This document shows positions 27,452 through 35,062 of a stretch of 64,000 nucleotides of DNA, piece after piece. Each line of letters begins with the position of its first letter. The first letter of the stretch is position 1. The stretch covers positions 3,100,001 through 3,164,000 of the forward strand of contig NZ_CP123923.1 in the NCBI RefSeq assembly GCF_030450125.1, written 5' to 3'. The notes beneath the pieces were generated by a model. It was not told the origin of the DNA. It worked only from the letters and a program-made list of their open reading frames with translations, and searched no databases. Origin of the DNA: Streptomyces sp. WP-1 (GTDB taxonomy: Bacteria; Actinomycetota; Actinomycetes; Streptomycetales; Streptomycetaceae). The position numbers and the translations under genes are program-made.

Positions 27452-28339
27452 TCACTTCCCCGTGAGGGAACCGAAGTCGACGCCCGAGCCCAGGATCAGG
27501 CCCGCGCCGAGGAGCAGCATCGTGGCCGGGACCATGAAGGTGGTGATCATCAGCGTGGCCTTGGGTACCGCGCGAGCGGCCTTGCGGCGGGCGTTCTGGG
27601 CGTCCGTGCGGCGCATGTCCTTGGCCAGGGAGACGAGGGTGTCGACGATCGGCGCGCCCAGTTCCTCGCCCTGCTGGAGCGCCGTGACGAACATGGCGAC
27701 CTGTTCGGAGTCGTTGCGCCGGCGCAGCTCCGCGAAGGCCTGGCGGCGGCTCATGCCGAGGTCCATCTGGCGCAGTGTGATGCGGAGTTCGTCGGCCCAG
27801 GGGCCCTCGTAGCGGGACGCCACCCGGTCCAGCGCCTGCCGGAAGCCGAGCCCGGCGCTGACCACGACCGCCAGCACGTCCAGGAAGTCCGGCAGGGTCC
27901 GCTCGATCACGTCCCGGCGGACCCGGATCGCCGACCAGATCCCGACCTCCGTCCAGAACGCCCCGAACAGCAGGAGCAGCACCGCCACGAACCACTGGCC
28001 GCGCAGCAGGAACACCAGGAAGCCGACGCCGCCCAGCGCGCCGTACACCGCGCGGCGGGCGGCGTACCGGTCGATGGTCAGGCCCCCGGGGTTGCCCGCG
28101 AGGTCGATCCGGCGCCGGTAGCGGGCGACCAGCCGGGGTCCCATCAGCCGGAGCACCAGCGGCGCGTACCGCATGCCCATGCGGTCGATGACGGAGCCCA
28201 CCGCGCCGGTGCGGGTGGCGCCGACCTCCAGGGCGACGGCGAGGTCGGCGGGGAGCCTGGCGTCGGCGCGGTACATGCGCACGCCGGTGAAGATCCCCCA
28301 CACGGCGACGCCCATCAGCAGGGCGAGCAGCAAGGCCAT
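27452..28339 (-). CDS. tadC: TadC-like inner-membrane platform protein
   Basis: A 295-residue T2SSF-domain protein with an N-terminal membrane segment (2-18), a basic loop, two membrane helices (about 98-135), the cytoplasmic T2SSF helical domain (about 150-265, LPDFLDVLAVVVSAGLGFRQALDRV and GEELGAPIVDTL) and a C-terminal hydrophobic helix. With TadB it forms the membrane platform that the TadA ATPase drives. ATG at 28339 has AAGGAGG 4 nt upstream and lies 14 nt before the tadB stop. Confidence 0.9.
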   Translation of the reverse strand: MALLLALLMGVAVWGIFTGVRMYRADARLPADLAVALEVGATRTGAVGSVIDRMGMRYAPLVLRLMGPRLVARYRRRIDLAGNPGGLTIDRYAARRAVYGALGGVGFLVFLLRGQWFVAVLLLLFGAFWTEVGIWSAIRVRRDVIERTLPDFLDVLAVVVSAGLGFRQALDRVASRYEGPWADELRITLRQMDLGMSRRQAFAELRRRNDSEQVAMFVTALQQGEELGAPIVDTLVSLAKDMRRTDAQNARRKAARAVPKATLMITTFMVPATMLLLGAGLILGSGVDFGSLTGK

Positions 28340-28353
28340 GGATCCTCCTTCCC

Positions 28354-29301
28354 TCACACGTCGATGCGGCTGAGCCGCCGGATGAGGACGAAACCGACCG
28401 CGTACAGCCCGAACGCGACGAGTACGCAGCCCTGGCCGACCGGGGAGCCGGTCATCCGGGCCAGGGCGCCGTCCCGGACGCCGTTCATCAGGAACAACGC
28501 GCCGACCCCGAGAACGGGCACGGCGTACGACGTCATGGTCACCTGGGAGAGCTGGGTGCGGACCTCGCGCCGGGTCTCCTTGCGCTCCTCCAGCGTCTCG
28601 GTGAGGTTGCGCAGCGCGGAGACGACCTGCCCGCCGGCCCGGTTGGACAGCACCAGCGTCGTCACCAGCACGACCAGCTCACGCGAGGGCAGGCGCTCGG
28701 CGAGTTCCCCGAGCGCGTCGTCCAGGGAGTGCCCGATCGCCAACTGGTCGGCGACCTTGACCAGTTCCTCCCCGGCCGGGGCCTCCAGCTCCTCCGCCGC
28801 CATCCCGATCGCGGTACGCAGGGCCAGCCCCGCCTGCGTCGCGTTGGCCAGGATGCGGGCGAGTTCCGGGAGTTGGCCGATGAACCGCTCGATGCGCCTG
28901 CGCCGCTGCCAGTTGAGGAACTGCACCGCCGCCCAGATGCCCAGCAGCCCGGCGATCGGCCCGAAGAACGGCGCGAGCGCGGCCTGTCCGATCAGCCAGA
29001 GCGCGGCGACCGTGCCGAGCATGGCGACGAAGAACTCGCCCGGGGTGATGTCCAGACCGGTGGTGATAAGGCGCCGTTCGAGCCAGCGGCCGAAGCGGGT
29101 ACGGCGCAGCCGCCGGTCGAGATCGCGGAAGTGCCGCCTGCGCCCGGTGCCGGTGACCGGCGGCCCGGTGTGCGTGAGGCGGTCCACCAGCTCGGCGCGC
29201 CGGGCCCGGCCCCGGGCGTAGCTGTGCACGCCGAGCACCGCGAGCACGCAGGTCAGCAGCGCCGCCCCGAGGGTGAGCTGGACGAGGGTGTGGAGTTCCA
29301 T
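28354..29301 (-). CDS. tadB: TadB-like inner-membrane platform protein
   Basis: A 315-residue T2SSF-domain protein: an N-terminal membrane helix (about 7-28), a basic region, a helix pair near 90-125, the conserved cytoplasmic domain (about 140-270, LPELARILANATQAGLALRTAI and SNRAGGQVVSALRNLTETLEER) and two C-terminal helices. It is paralogous to TadC and forms the other half of the platform. Its ATG at 29301 is 7 nt after the tadA stop. No frameshift or missing segment is seen. Confidence 0.9.
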   Translation of the reverse strand: MELHTLVQLTLGAALLTCVLAVLGVHSYARGRARRAELVDRLTHTGPPVTGTGRRRHFRDLDRRLRRTRFGRWLERRLITTGLDITPGEFFVAMLGTVAALWLIGQAALAPFFGPIAGLLGIWAAVQFLNWQRRRRIERFIGQLPELARILANATQAGLALRTAIGMAAEELEAPAGEELVKVADQLAIGHSLDDALGELAERLPSRELVVLVTTLVLSNRAGGQVVSALRNLTETLEERKETRREVRTQLSQVTMTSYAVPVLGVGALFLMNGVRDGALARMTGSPVGQGCVLVAFGLYAVGFVLIRRLSRIDV

Positions 29302-29308
29302 GGGGGGC

Positions 29309-30646
29309 CTACCTGGCCTCTCGGGTGGCGAGCTGGTCGGCGGTGCGGGCGACGCCGAAGGCGCCCGGGACGGGCTGGCTCGCCATGTGCAGGCGGTCGG
29401 CGGTGCGGCGCGGCAGCGGGAAGTAGGCGAAGGCGCCGGGCACCCGGCCGTCCGCCGTCATCGGCTCCGCCTCGAAGCGGGCGACGCTGGCCAGCCGGTA
29501 CGGCTCCCCGCCGTGGCTGTCCAGCAGCGCGATCTCGGTGATCCGGCGGGCGCCGTCGGCGAACCGGGTGAGCTGGACGATGACGTCGACGGCGCTGTTG
29601 ATCTGGTCGTGCAGCGCGACGAACGGCACCTCCACGTCGGACATGGAGGCGAGCGTCTGGAGCCGGGTGAGGGCGTCCTCGGCGCTGTTGGCGTGCACGG
29701 TGGCCAGCGAGCCGTCGTGGCCGGTGGACATCGCCTGGAGCATGTCGAGGGACTCGCCGCCGCGGACCTCGCCGACCACGATCCGGTCGGGCCGCATCCG
29801 CAGCGAGTTGCGCACCAGGTCGCGGATGGTGACCTGGCCCTTGCCCTCGACGTTCGGCGGCCGGGACTCCAGCCGGACCACATGGCTCTGCTGGAGCTGG
29901 AGTTCGGCGGAGTCCTCGATGGTGATGATGCGCTCGTGCGGCGGGATGAGCCCGGACAGCGCGTTGAGCAGGGTCGTCTTGCCGGTGCCGGTCGCACCCG
30001 AGACGATGATGTTGAACTTCGCCTGCACCAGCCCCGCCAGCAGATACACCATGGGCTCGTCGAGCGAGCCGAGCCCGATCAGCTCCTGGAGGGTGAAGGA
30101 GCGCGGGAAGCGGCGGATGGTGAGGACGGGCCCGGTCAGCGACAGCGGCGGGATGATGACGTTGACGCGCTCGCCGGACGGCAGCCGGGCGTCCACCATC
30201 GGATTCGACTCGTCCACCCGGCGGTTGACGGTCGACACGATCCGCTCGATGGTCTGCATCAGCTGGTCCGCGGAGGCGAACCGCAGGGGCAACTGCTCGA
30301 CCCGGCCGCCGCGTTCGACGAAGATCGCGTCCGCCCCGTTCACCATGATCTCGGTGATCGAGGTGTCCTCCAGGAGGGGTTCGAGGATGCCGAGGCCCAG
30401 CGCCTCGTCCACCACCCGCCGGATCAGCTGGGCGCGCTCCACCGTGGAGAGCACCGGGCCCTCCCGGCTGATGATGTGCCCGAGCACCCGTTCGAGACGG
30501 CTGCGGCGCTCCGCGGCGGCCAGCGCGCCCATCTCCGCGAGGTCGATCTCCTCCAGCAGCTTGGCCCGGTAGGCGGCGACCAGATGCCCGTCCTCGCCCC
30601 GGCTGCCGTGCTCCTCCGGAGTGCTGATGCGTGCCCGCAGGCTCAT
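29309..30646 (-). CDS. tadA: TadA/CpaF-type secretion ATPase
   Basis: A 445-residue hexameric ATPase of the type II/IV secretion superfamily that powers pilus assembly from the cytoplasmic face. An N-terminal helical domain (1-150) leads to the ATPase core: Walker A SGATGTGKTTLLN near residue 220, the Asp box ERIITIEDSAEL, Walker B RPDRIVVGEVRGGE and the His box TGHDGSLATVHANS. The ATG at 30646 has AGGAG 9 nt upstream. In many Tad systems one TadA does both assembly and retraction; no second motor is in the window. Confidence 0.95.
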   Translation of the reverse strand: MSLRARISTPEEHGSRGEDGHLVAAYRAKLLEEIDLAEMGALAAAERRSRLERVLGHIISREGPVLSTVERAQLIRRVVDEALGLGILEPLLEDTSITEIMVNGADAIFVERGGRVEQLPLRFASADQLMQTIERIVSTVNRRVDESNPMVDARLPSGERVNVIIPPLSLTGPVLTIRRFPRSFTLQELIGLGSLDEPMVYLLAGLVQAKFNIIVSGATGTGKTTLLNALSGLIPPHERIITIEDSAELQLQQSHVVRLESRPPNVEGKGQVTIRDLVRNSLRMRPDRIVVGEVRGGESLDMLQAMSTGHDGSLATVHANSAEDALTRLQTLASMSDVEVPFVALHDQINSAVDVIVQLTRFADGARRITEIALLDSHGGEPYRLASVARFEAEPMTADGRVPGAFAYFPLPRRTADRLHMASQPVPGAFGVARTADQLATREAR

Positions 30647-30659
30647 GGTCCCCGGCTCC

Positions 30660-31049
30660 TCAGTGGTCGAGCGGCATGGTCGCCGACTTGGTGGCGTCCC
30701 CGAAGCTCCACACGATCTTCGGGATCCGGACGGTCGCGGTCACGGTCACGGAGCCGCCCCCGCCGCCCTGCGCACAGCTCACCCGCATCCCCCCGCCGAC
30801 CGCCGCCGCGCACGCCTGCTGCGCGTCCTGGCGCAGCGAGGCGGCCCGTGCCCCCGCGCGGGCCGCCGTACCGGCCTGCTCGGCGGCGTAGGCGACGGCG
30901 CCGAGCTGGATGCCGGCGAGGGCGACGATCAGCAGCACGGGCAGGAACCCCAGGTATTCGATGGCGACCTGGCCGCGCTCACGCCGCTCACGCCTTTCAC
31001 GACGATCACGGCGATCCCGACGGTCATGACGCCCGCTCGGATGACGCAT
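30660..31049 (-). CDS. tadE: TadE-like pseudopilin 1
   Basis: A 129-residue TadE-type protein. A very basic Arg/Asp/Glu N-terminus (repeated RRDRRERRER-type sequence) is followed by GQVAIEYLGFLPVLLIVALAG, a prepilin-like processing site with Glu at +5 and a hydrophobic helix, then a small Cys-containing domain (Cys residues in QQACAAA and RVSCAQG) with a Gly-run. ATG at 31049 directly follows the stop of the second TadE gene (TGAGATG), with AAGGA upstream, so translation is coupled. Confidence 0.87.
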   Translation of the reverse strand: MRHPSGRHDRRDRRDRRERRERRERGQVAIEYLGFLPVLLIVALAGIQLGAVAYAAEQAGTAARAGARAASLRQDAQQACAAAVGGGMRVSCAQGGGGGSVTVTATVRIPKIVWSFGDATKSATMPLDH

Positions 31050-31050
31050 C

Positions 31051-31800
31051 TCAGTCCTTCGCCTCCTCCACCGCGCCGGCGTGGCCGTGCACCCGCGCCG
31101 GGAAGGCGAACAGGCCCGGGAAGAGCACCGGGACCTTCAGGGAGACATCGGCCGTGACATAGCCGGACCCGCCGCAGCTCACCGTCGCGTCCCCCCGCCA
31201 CGCCGCCGACAGGTCCTTGCGCCCCGCCGCCGAACAGGCCGCCTGGCGCGCACCGCCCGGCGGCGCCGCCGTACCGGCCCGGACCGCCTCGTCGGCGGCG
31301 TTCCCGGCGAGCGTGAAGGTGTACCCCACGAGTACGGCCTGCCACACGAGCACCAGCGTGAGCAGGATCAGCGGTGTCATGCCGAGGAACTCGATGCTCA
31401 CCTGACCCGAATCACCCCTCGGGCCCGCATCGCGCACCCAACCCGCGTCGCTCATCCGGCCCGCGCCGCGCACCCAACCCGCGTCGCCCATCCGGCCCGC
31501 GCCGCGCACCCGACCCACGTCGCGCATCCGGCCCGCGCCGCGCACCCGACCCACGTCGCGCATCCGGCCCGCGCCGCGCACCCGACCCACGTCGCGCATC
31601 CGGCCCGCGCCGCTCGTCGGGCCTGCGCCGCTCATCCGGCCCGCATCGCTCATCGGTCCCGAAGCACTCATCCGACCCGCGTCGCTCGCCCAGCCTTCAG
31701 CGCTTGCCCGGAGTTCGTCGCCTGCCCGGCCTTCGACGCATACCCGGCCTCCGTCGCCCGCCCGGCCCCGATCCGCGCCCCTCTTGCCCCTCTTCGTCAC
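31051..31800 (-). CDS. TadE-like pseudopilin 2 with repetitive N-terminal extension
   Basis: The C-terminal 135 residues are a TadE protein: GDSGQVSIEFLGMTPLILLT with a processing site and helix, then a domain with Cys pairs (QAACSAAG, VSCGGSG). Ahead of it are about 115 residues, mostly 12-residue repeats of the type GAGRMRDVGRVR. The extension looks genuine: GTG at 31800 has AAGGAG exactly 7 nt upstream, overlapping the end of the CpaE gene, and no good ribosome site lies nearer the TadE part. A basic repetitive leader of this size is unusual for a pseudopilin, since leaders are normally short and cleaved. Confidence 0.82.
   Translation of the reverse strand: MTKRGKRGADRGRAGDGGRVCVEGRAGDELRASAEGWASDAGRMSASGPMSDAGRMSGAGPTSGAGRMRDVGRVRGAGRMRDVGRVRGAGRMRDVGRVRGAGRMGDAGWVRGAGRMSDAGWVRDAGPRGDSGQVSIEFLGMTPLILLTLVLVWQAVLVGYTFTLAGNAADEAVRAGTAAPPGGARQAACSAAGRKDLSAAWRGDATVSCGGSGYVTADVSLKVPVLFPGLFAFPARVHGHAGAVEEAKD
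31432..31611. repeat. 36-bp tandem repeat, 5 copies
   Basis: Units begin at 31432, 31468, 31504, 31540 and 31576. The middle three are identical; decayed copies continue to about 31690. On the minus strand each encodes 12 residues (GAGRMRDVGRVR type) in the N-terminus of the second TadE protein. Confidence 0.9.
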
Positions 31801-31804
31801 CGGC

Positions 31805-33082
31805 TCACTCCTTCCGCCGCCGAAGGCCCCCGGCGCGCGCCCCGGCGCGCGGCCCACCGCGCCCGCCGCCGCCCGCGCCGCCCCGTGCCCCGCCCCGGTG
31901 CGCGCCCTCCGCCGCCCGCGCGAGCCCCAGCTCCCCCGCGAGCGCCCACAGCGCCTGTTTCACCGTGCTGCGCGCGTCCAGCTCATGGACCCGCCCCGCG
32001 TCCACGACCGCCTGGAGTTCCTTGAAGTTGGCGGGCACGGCGGTGCGCGCCAGCGCCGTACCGGTGATCCGCTGCACCAGCGCCGGCTGGATCTCGGTGT
32101 GCCGGCTCTGCCGGTTGACGACGACCGTGGTCTCCTCGGCCTTGCGGATCTGGAGCCGGTCCCACATCCGCACGGTCCGCTTGGCCGCGCGTACCGCGAT
32201 CACGTCCGGGGTCGTCACCAGCAGCGCGGTGTCGGCCGTCTCGATCGCGGCCGCGCCCGCCCCGCCGAGCTGCGCGCCGCAGTCGATGACCACGACCTCG
32301 TAGCGCGAGCGCAGGGCGCGCACGATCTGCCGGGCGGCGCGGTCGGTGACCTCCTCGCCGCGCTCCCCCTCGCCGGGCGCGAGCAGCAGCGCGAGCCCGG
32401 TGTCATGGCGGAAGAGGGCGTCGGCGAGGACCCGCGCCGAGATGTCGCTGATGGCGGCGAGGTCGGCGACCGAGCGCCGGAACTGGATGTCCAGGTAGGA
32501 GGCGACGTCCCCGCACTGGAGGTCCAGGTCGACCAGCGCGGTGGCGCGCCCGGACGCCTGTGCGGCGAGCGCGAGCTGTACGGCCGTGAGCGTCGCGCCG
32601 ACACCCCCCTTGGCGCCGCTGACCGTGACGACCGTACCGCCGGAGCCGGCCGGTGCCTCGCCGCCCTGGCCGAGGTGGCGCCGTACCTCCGTCGACCACT
32701 GGGCGACCGCCTGCGTCCGGGCGGACAGTTCGTCGTACGACAGCGGGAGCGCGACCAGGCCCCGGGCGCCGGAGTCCATGGCGGCCGCGAACAGACCGGG
32801 GCTCGCGTCGGTGGTGACGAGGATGACGCCGACCGCCGGGAAGCGCAGGGCGATCTCCCGGATCAGCTCCAACGCCGGTGCGGGGCCGATGCGTTCATGG
32901 ACGACGAGCACCTCGGGCAGTTCGTCCACGGACTCGGCGGCGAGCCGGGCGAGGGCGTCCACCAGCTGGGTGGAGTCGGTGACCGGCGGCTGCGGTTCGG
33001 CGTCGGGCAGTTGGCTGAGCAGGGTGACGAGGGAGCGGACGGCGTCCGGGTCGGCGCCCGCCGGGAGGATCCTGGTCGGCAT
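31805..33082 (-). CDS. CpaE/TadZ-like ParA-family ATPase
   Basis: A 425-residue protein. The N-terminal part (about 1-130) is a degenerate receiver-like domain typical of TadZ/CpaE; the C-terminal part (about 145-395) is a MinD/ParA ATPase with deviant Walker A SGAKGGVGAT near residue 156, ALVDLDLQCGDVASYLD and VVVIDCGAQLGG. The last 30 residues are Gly/Arg-rich. TadZ localises the pilus machine to a pole or site in other bacteria. The gene ends 4 nt before the GTG of the second TadE gene. Confidence 0.9.
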   Translation of the reverse strand: MPTRILPAGADPDAVRSLVTLLSQLPDAEPQPPVTDSTQLVDALARLAAESVDELPEVLVVHERIGPAPALELIREIALRFPAVGVILVTTDASPGLFAAAMDSGARGLVALPLSYDELSARTQAVAQWSTEVRRHLGQGGEAPAGSGGTVVTVSGAKGGVGATLTAVQLALAAQASGRATALVDLDLQCGDVASYLDIQFRRSVADLAAISDISARVLADALFRHDTGLALLLAPGEGERGEEVTDRAARQIVRALRSRYEVVVIDCGAQLGGAGAAAIETADTALLVTTPDVIAVRAAKRTVRMWDRLQIRKAEETTVVVNRQSRHTEIQPALVQRITGTALARTAVPANFKELQAVVDAGRVHELDARSTVKQALWALAGELGLARAAEGAHRGGARGGAGGGGRGGPRAGARAGGLRRRKE

Positions 33083-33094
33083 GCGGGCCGCCTC

Positions 33095-33805
33095 TCACTT
33101 GTCCGTCGCGAGTTCGTAGGTGCGGTCCTTGTCCGGGACGCCGGTGTCGCCGCCGGGTCCCACCAGCGCCAGCCGGACGCGCTGGGCGAAGGACTCGGCG
33201 TAGGTGATGCGCTGGGCGTCGAGGGTGGACAGCGCGAAGGTGATCGGGACGGCCTCGCTCGGCTGCTGCTGGCTGTTCTTGCCGGCGTCCGGGTCCAGCG
33301 CGGTGATCCGGCCGACGTCGAGGACACGCGCGCCGGTCACGATGATCTTCGACTGGTCGGGGTCGCTCTCCTTCTTGCCCGCGAAGGTGGCGTAGACATT
33401 GACCCGCGACCCCGGGGTGATCTTCCCCGCCACGCCCGTCGCCGCGTCGATCATGATGGCGACCTCCTGCTGTCCGGGCTGGAGGGCGGGCTGGTCCACG
33501 ATCATGTCGCTCTGGAGCAGGGAACCGGCGCGCAGCGTGGTGACGGCGATCTTGCCCTGGAGCTGTCGCAGATCGGTGACCGCGGTCCCGGACAGCCACC
33601 GCTTGGGCATCCTGACCTTCTCGAACTGGCCCGCGTCCAGGGTGGTGTACGGCTTCACGTCGGAGCGGACCCGGTAGGCGGTGACCTCGGGGCCGACCTT
33701 GGAGTCGACGTCGTGGACGACGGAGAGCACGCCGGCGAACGCGAGCAGGGCGCACAGGACCGACAGGAGCAGGAGGATCACGCCGCGGCGCTGACGGGAG
33801 TTCAT
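33095..33805 (-). CDS. CpaB/RcpC-like SAF-domain protein
   Basis: A 236-residue protein with an N-terminal membrane helix (about 8-30), then a SAF domain (about 40-105; VKPYTTLDAGQFEKVRMPKRW) and an RcpC-like domain (about 110-200, QQEVAIMIDAATGVAGKITPGSRVNV). CpaB/RcpC proteins line or stabilise the exit channel of Tad pili; in a monoderm it presumably contacts peptidoglycan. ATG at 33805; GAGG is 11 nt upstream. It is 12 nt from the CpaE-like gene, the first of the apparatus genes on this strand. Confidence 0.88.
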   Translation of the reverse strand: MNSRQRRGVILLLLSVLCALLAFAGVLSVVHDVDSKVGPEVTAYRVRSDVKPYTTLDAGQFEKVRMPKRWLSGTAVTDLRQLQGKIAVTTLRAGSLLQSDMIVDQPALQPGQQEVAIMIDAATGVAGKITPGSRVNVYATFAGKKESDPDQSKIIVTGARVLDVGRITALDPDAGKNSQQQPSEAVPITFALSTLDAQRITYAESFAQRVRLALVGPGGDTGVPDKDRTYELATDK

Positions 33806-33877
33806 GAACCGTGCAACCTCATTGGGGGAATCGGCCGTTCGGGATATGGACGTACAGCTCGTGGGCGTGTTCCCGGC

Positions 33878-34738
33878 TCAGGCGGGCGTGCGGGGTTCCA
33901 GGGCCCTTGGGGCGGGCGGTTCATGGACGGGCGGGACGGCGGAGCAGAAGACGCAGCGGTCGCCGATGACGTCGAGTCCGCACCAGTGGCAGCTGGACTG
34001 CCGTACGGACGTGACCAGTTGGTACAGCACGGAGAGATCGTCGAGGTGGGCGCAGAACTCGACCAGGCGGCCGGTCCCCCACCAGGCGCGGGACTCGGCG
34101 GGCAGCGCGGTCTCCCGCACCCCCCGCGTCCCCCACGCGTCCTGGAGCCCGGCCGCCCAGTCGCCGGGCAGCTGTCCCTTCGCGAGCAGCAGCCAGGTGG
34201 GGAAATCGGGCCCCTTGAGGGTGACGTCGGGCGCGACCTTGACGAGCTGCGGCTCGGGATGGGCGAGTACGGCGAACCGGCTGCCCGGCACCCAGGACCT
34301 GGCGTGTGCCGTCAGCCCGACCGGCACGCGGTCGAGCCGGGCCACCGAGCCGAGGACGGCCCCGGCGTGGATGTAGTGGGCGAGCAGCCGCCCGGCGGAG
34401 GCCAGCACCCCGGGACCGAGGTCGCAGGAGGCGAGCTGGCGCAACTGGCGCCCCAGGACGGCCACTCCGAGGGGCGGCAGCTCGGGCCGCAGCAGGGCGA
34501 CCCGGTCGCTCTCCAGCAGCGAGCGCAGGGTGTACAGGCGCCGTACGACCGGCTCCGGGGTGGCCGCCGAGCACACGACGACGACATGGCCGTACCCCTC
34601 GATGAGGTCGGTCAGTTCGGTGAGCGCCCGGTCGAGCGGATGCCGGTCGAGCCCGGCCAGCACGACGGCGGGCATGGTGCGTTCGTCCTGTGGCGGCAGC
34701 GCCAGGTCGGCGCTGGTCACGGCAATGGCAGTTGGCAC
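33878..34738 (-). CDS. Unknown protein with C-terminal zinc ribbon (Tad locus)
   Basis: A 286-residue protein I do not recognise by family name. The first 250 residues are a mixed alpha/beta domain without known catalytic motif (VVLAGLDRHPLDRALTELTDLI, HVVVVCSAATPEP). The C-terminus has two CxxC pairs 9 residues apart (CHWCGLDVIGDRCVFC), a zinc ribbon. Start GTG at 34738 after GGGGAGCGG. It lies at the promoter-proximal end of the Tad operon and may be a cytosolic regulator or adaptor; that is only inference from position. Confidence 0.7.
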   Translation of the reverse strand: MPTAIAVTSADLALPPQDERTMPAVVLAGLDRHPLDRALTELTDLIEGYGHVVVVCSAATPEPVVRRLYTLRSLLESDRVALLRPELPPLGVAVLGRQLRQLASCDLGPGVLASAGRLLAHYIHAGAVLGSVARLDRVPVGLTAHARSWVPGSRFAVLAHPEPQLVKVAPDVTLKGPDFPTWLLLAKGQLPGDWAAGLQDAWGTRGVRETALPAESRAWWGTGRLVEFCAHLDDLSVLYQLVTSVRQSSCHWCGLDVIGDRCVFCSAVPPVHEPPAPRALEPRTPA

Positions 34739-34893
34739 GCCCCGCTCCCCGGTGACTTCACTGCGTGACTACCTGAGCACTGTATCCACGCGTCCGGGGC
34801 GGGAGAACAGCGTTGGTGAAGCACATGTGGAACTTGCTGGGGGCAAGTCCGCGCAAACCGGGGCAGGTTGCGAAACCCGCCGACCCCCGCTTC

Positions 34894-34929
34894 GGTCTGG
34901 ACCCCTTGACAGCCGGATTGGTCTGGACC
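34894..34929 (+). promoter_or_regulatory. Chitinase promoter with paired GGTCTGGACC boxes
   Basis: Two copies of the palindromic core GGTCTGGACC (34894-34903 and 34920-34929) flank TTGACA (34906-34911), a good -35. The spacing and sequence match the direct repeats of Streptomyces chitinase promoters and the DasR (GlcNAc-responsive GntR regulator) dre consensus with core TGGTCTAGACCA. The chitinase start is about 133 nt downstream. Confidence 0.85.
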
Positions 34930-35062
34930 AACTTGTCTGTGCACCGGTGGCCACCGGCTCCACCCCCTGGATCCCGCCCGTCGGATTCCACCCCCTTGGA
35001 ATCCACCCGCCGGGATCCGCCCGCTGGACCCCTGCCCCACTCCGACTCCCCCGGAGGTCCCC

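Noticed and set aside
26500-27465. A plus-strand protein encoded by the repeat region opposite the kinase N-terminus
   Set aside because: The minus-strand frame continues directly into the kinase membrane domain, while the plus frame leads nowhere and overlaps tadC.
31784-34768. A 994-codon plus-strand frame opposite the cpaE/cpaB genes
   Set aside because: The minus-strand genes have Walker, SAF and zinc-ribbon motifs and ribosome sites; the plus frame has none.
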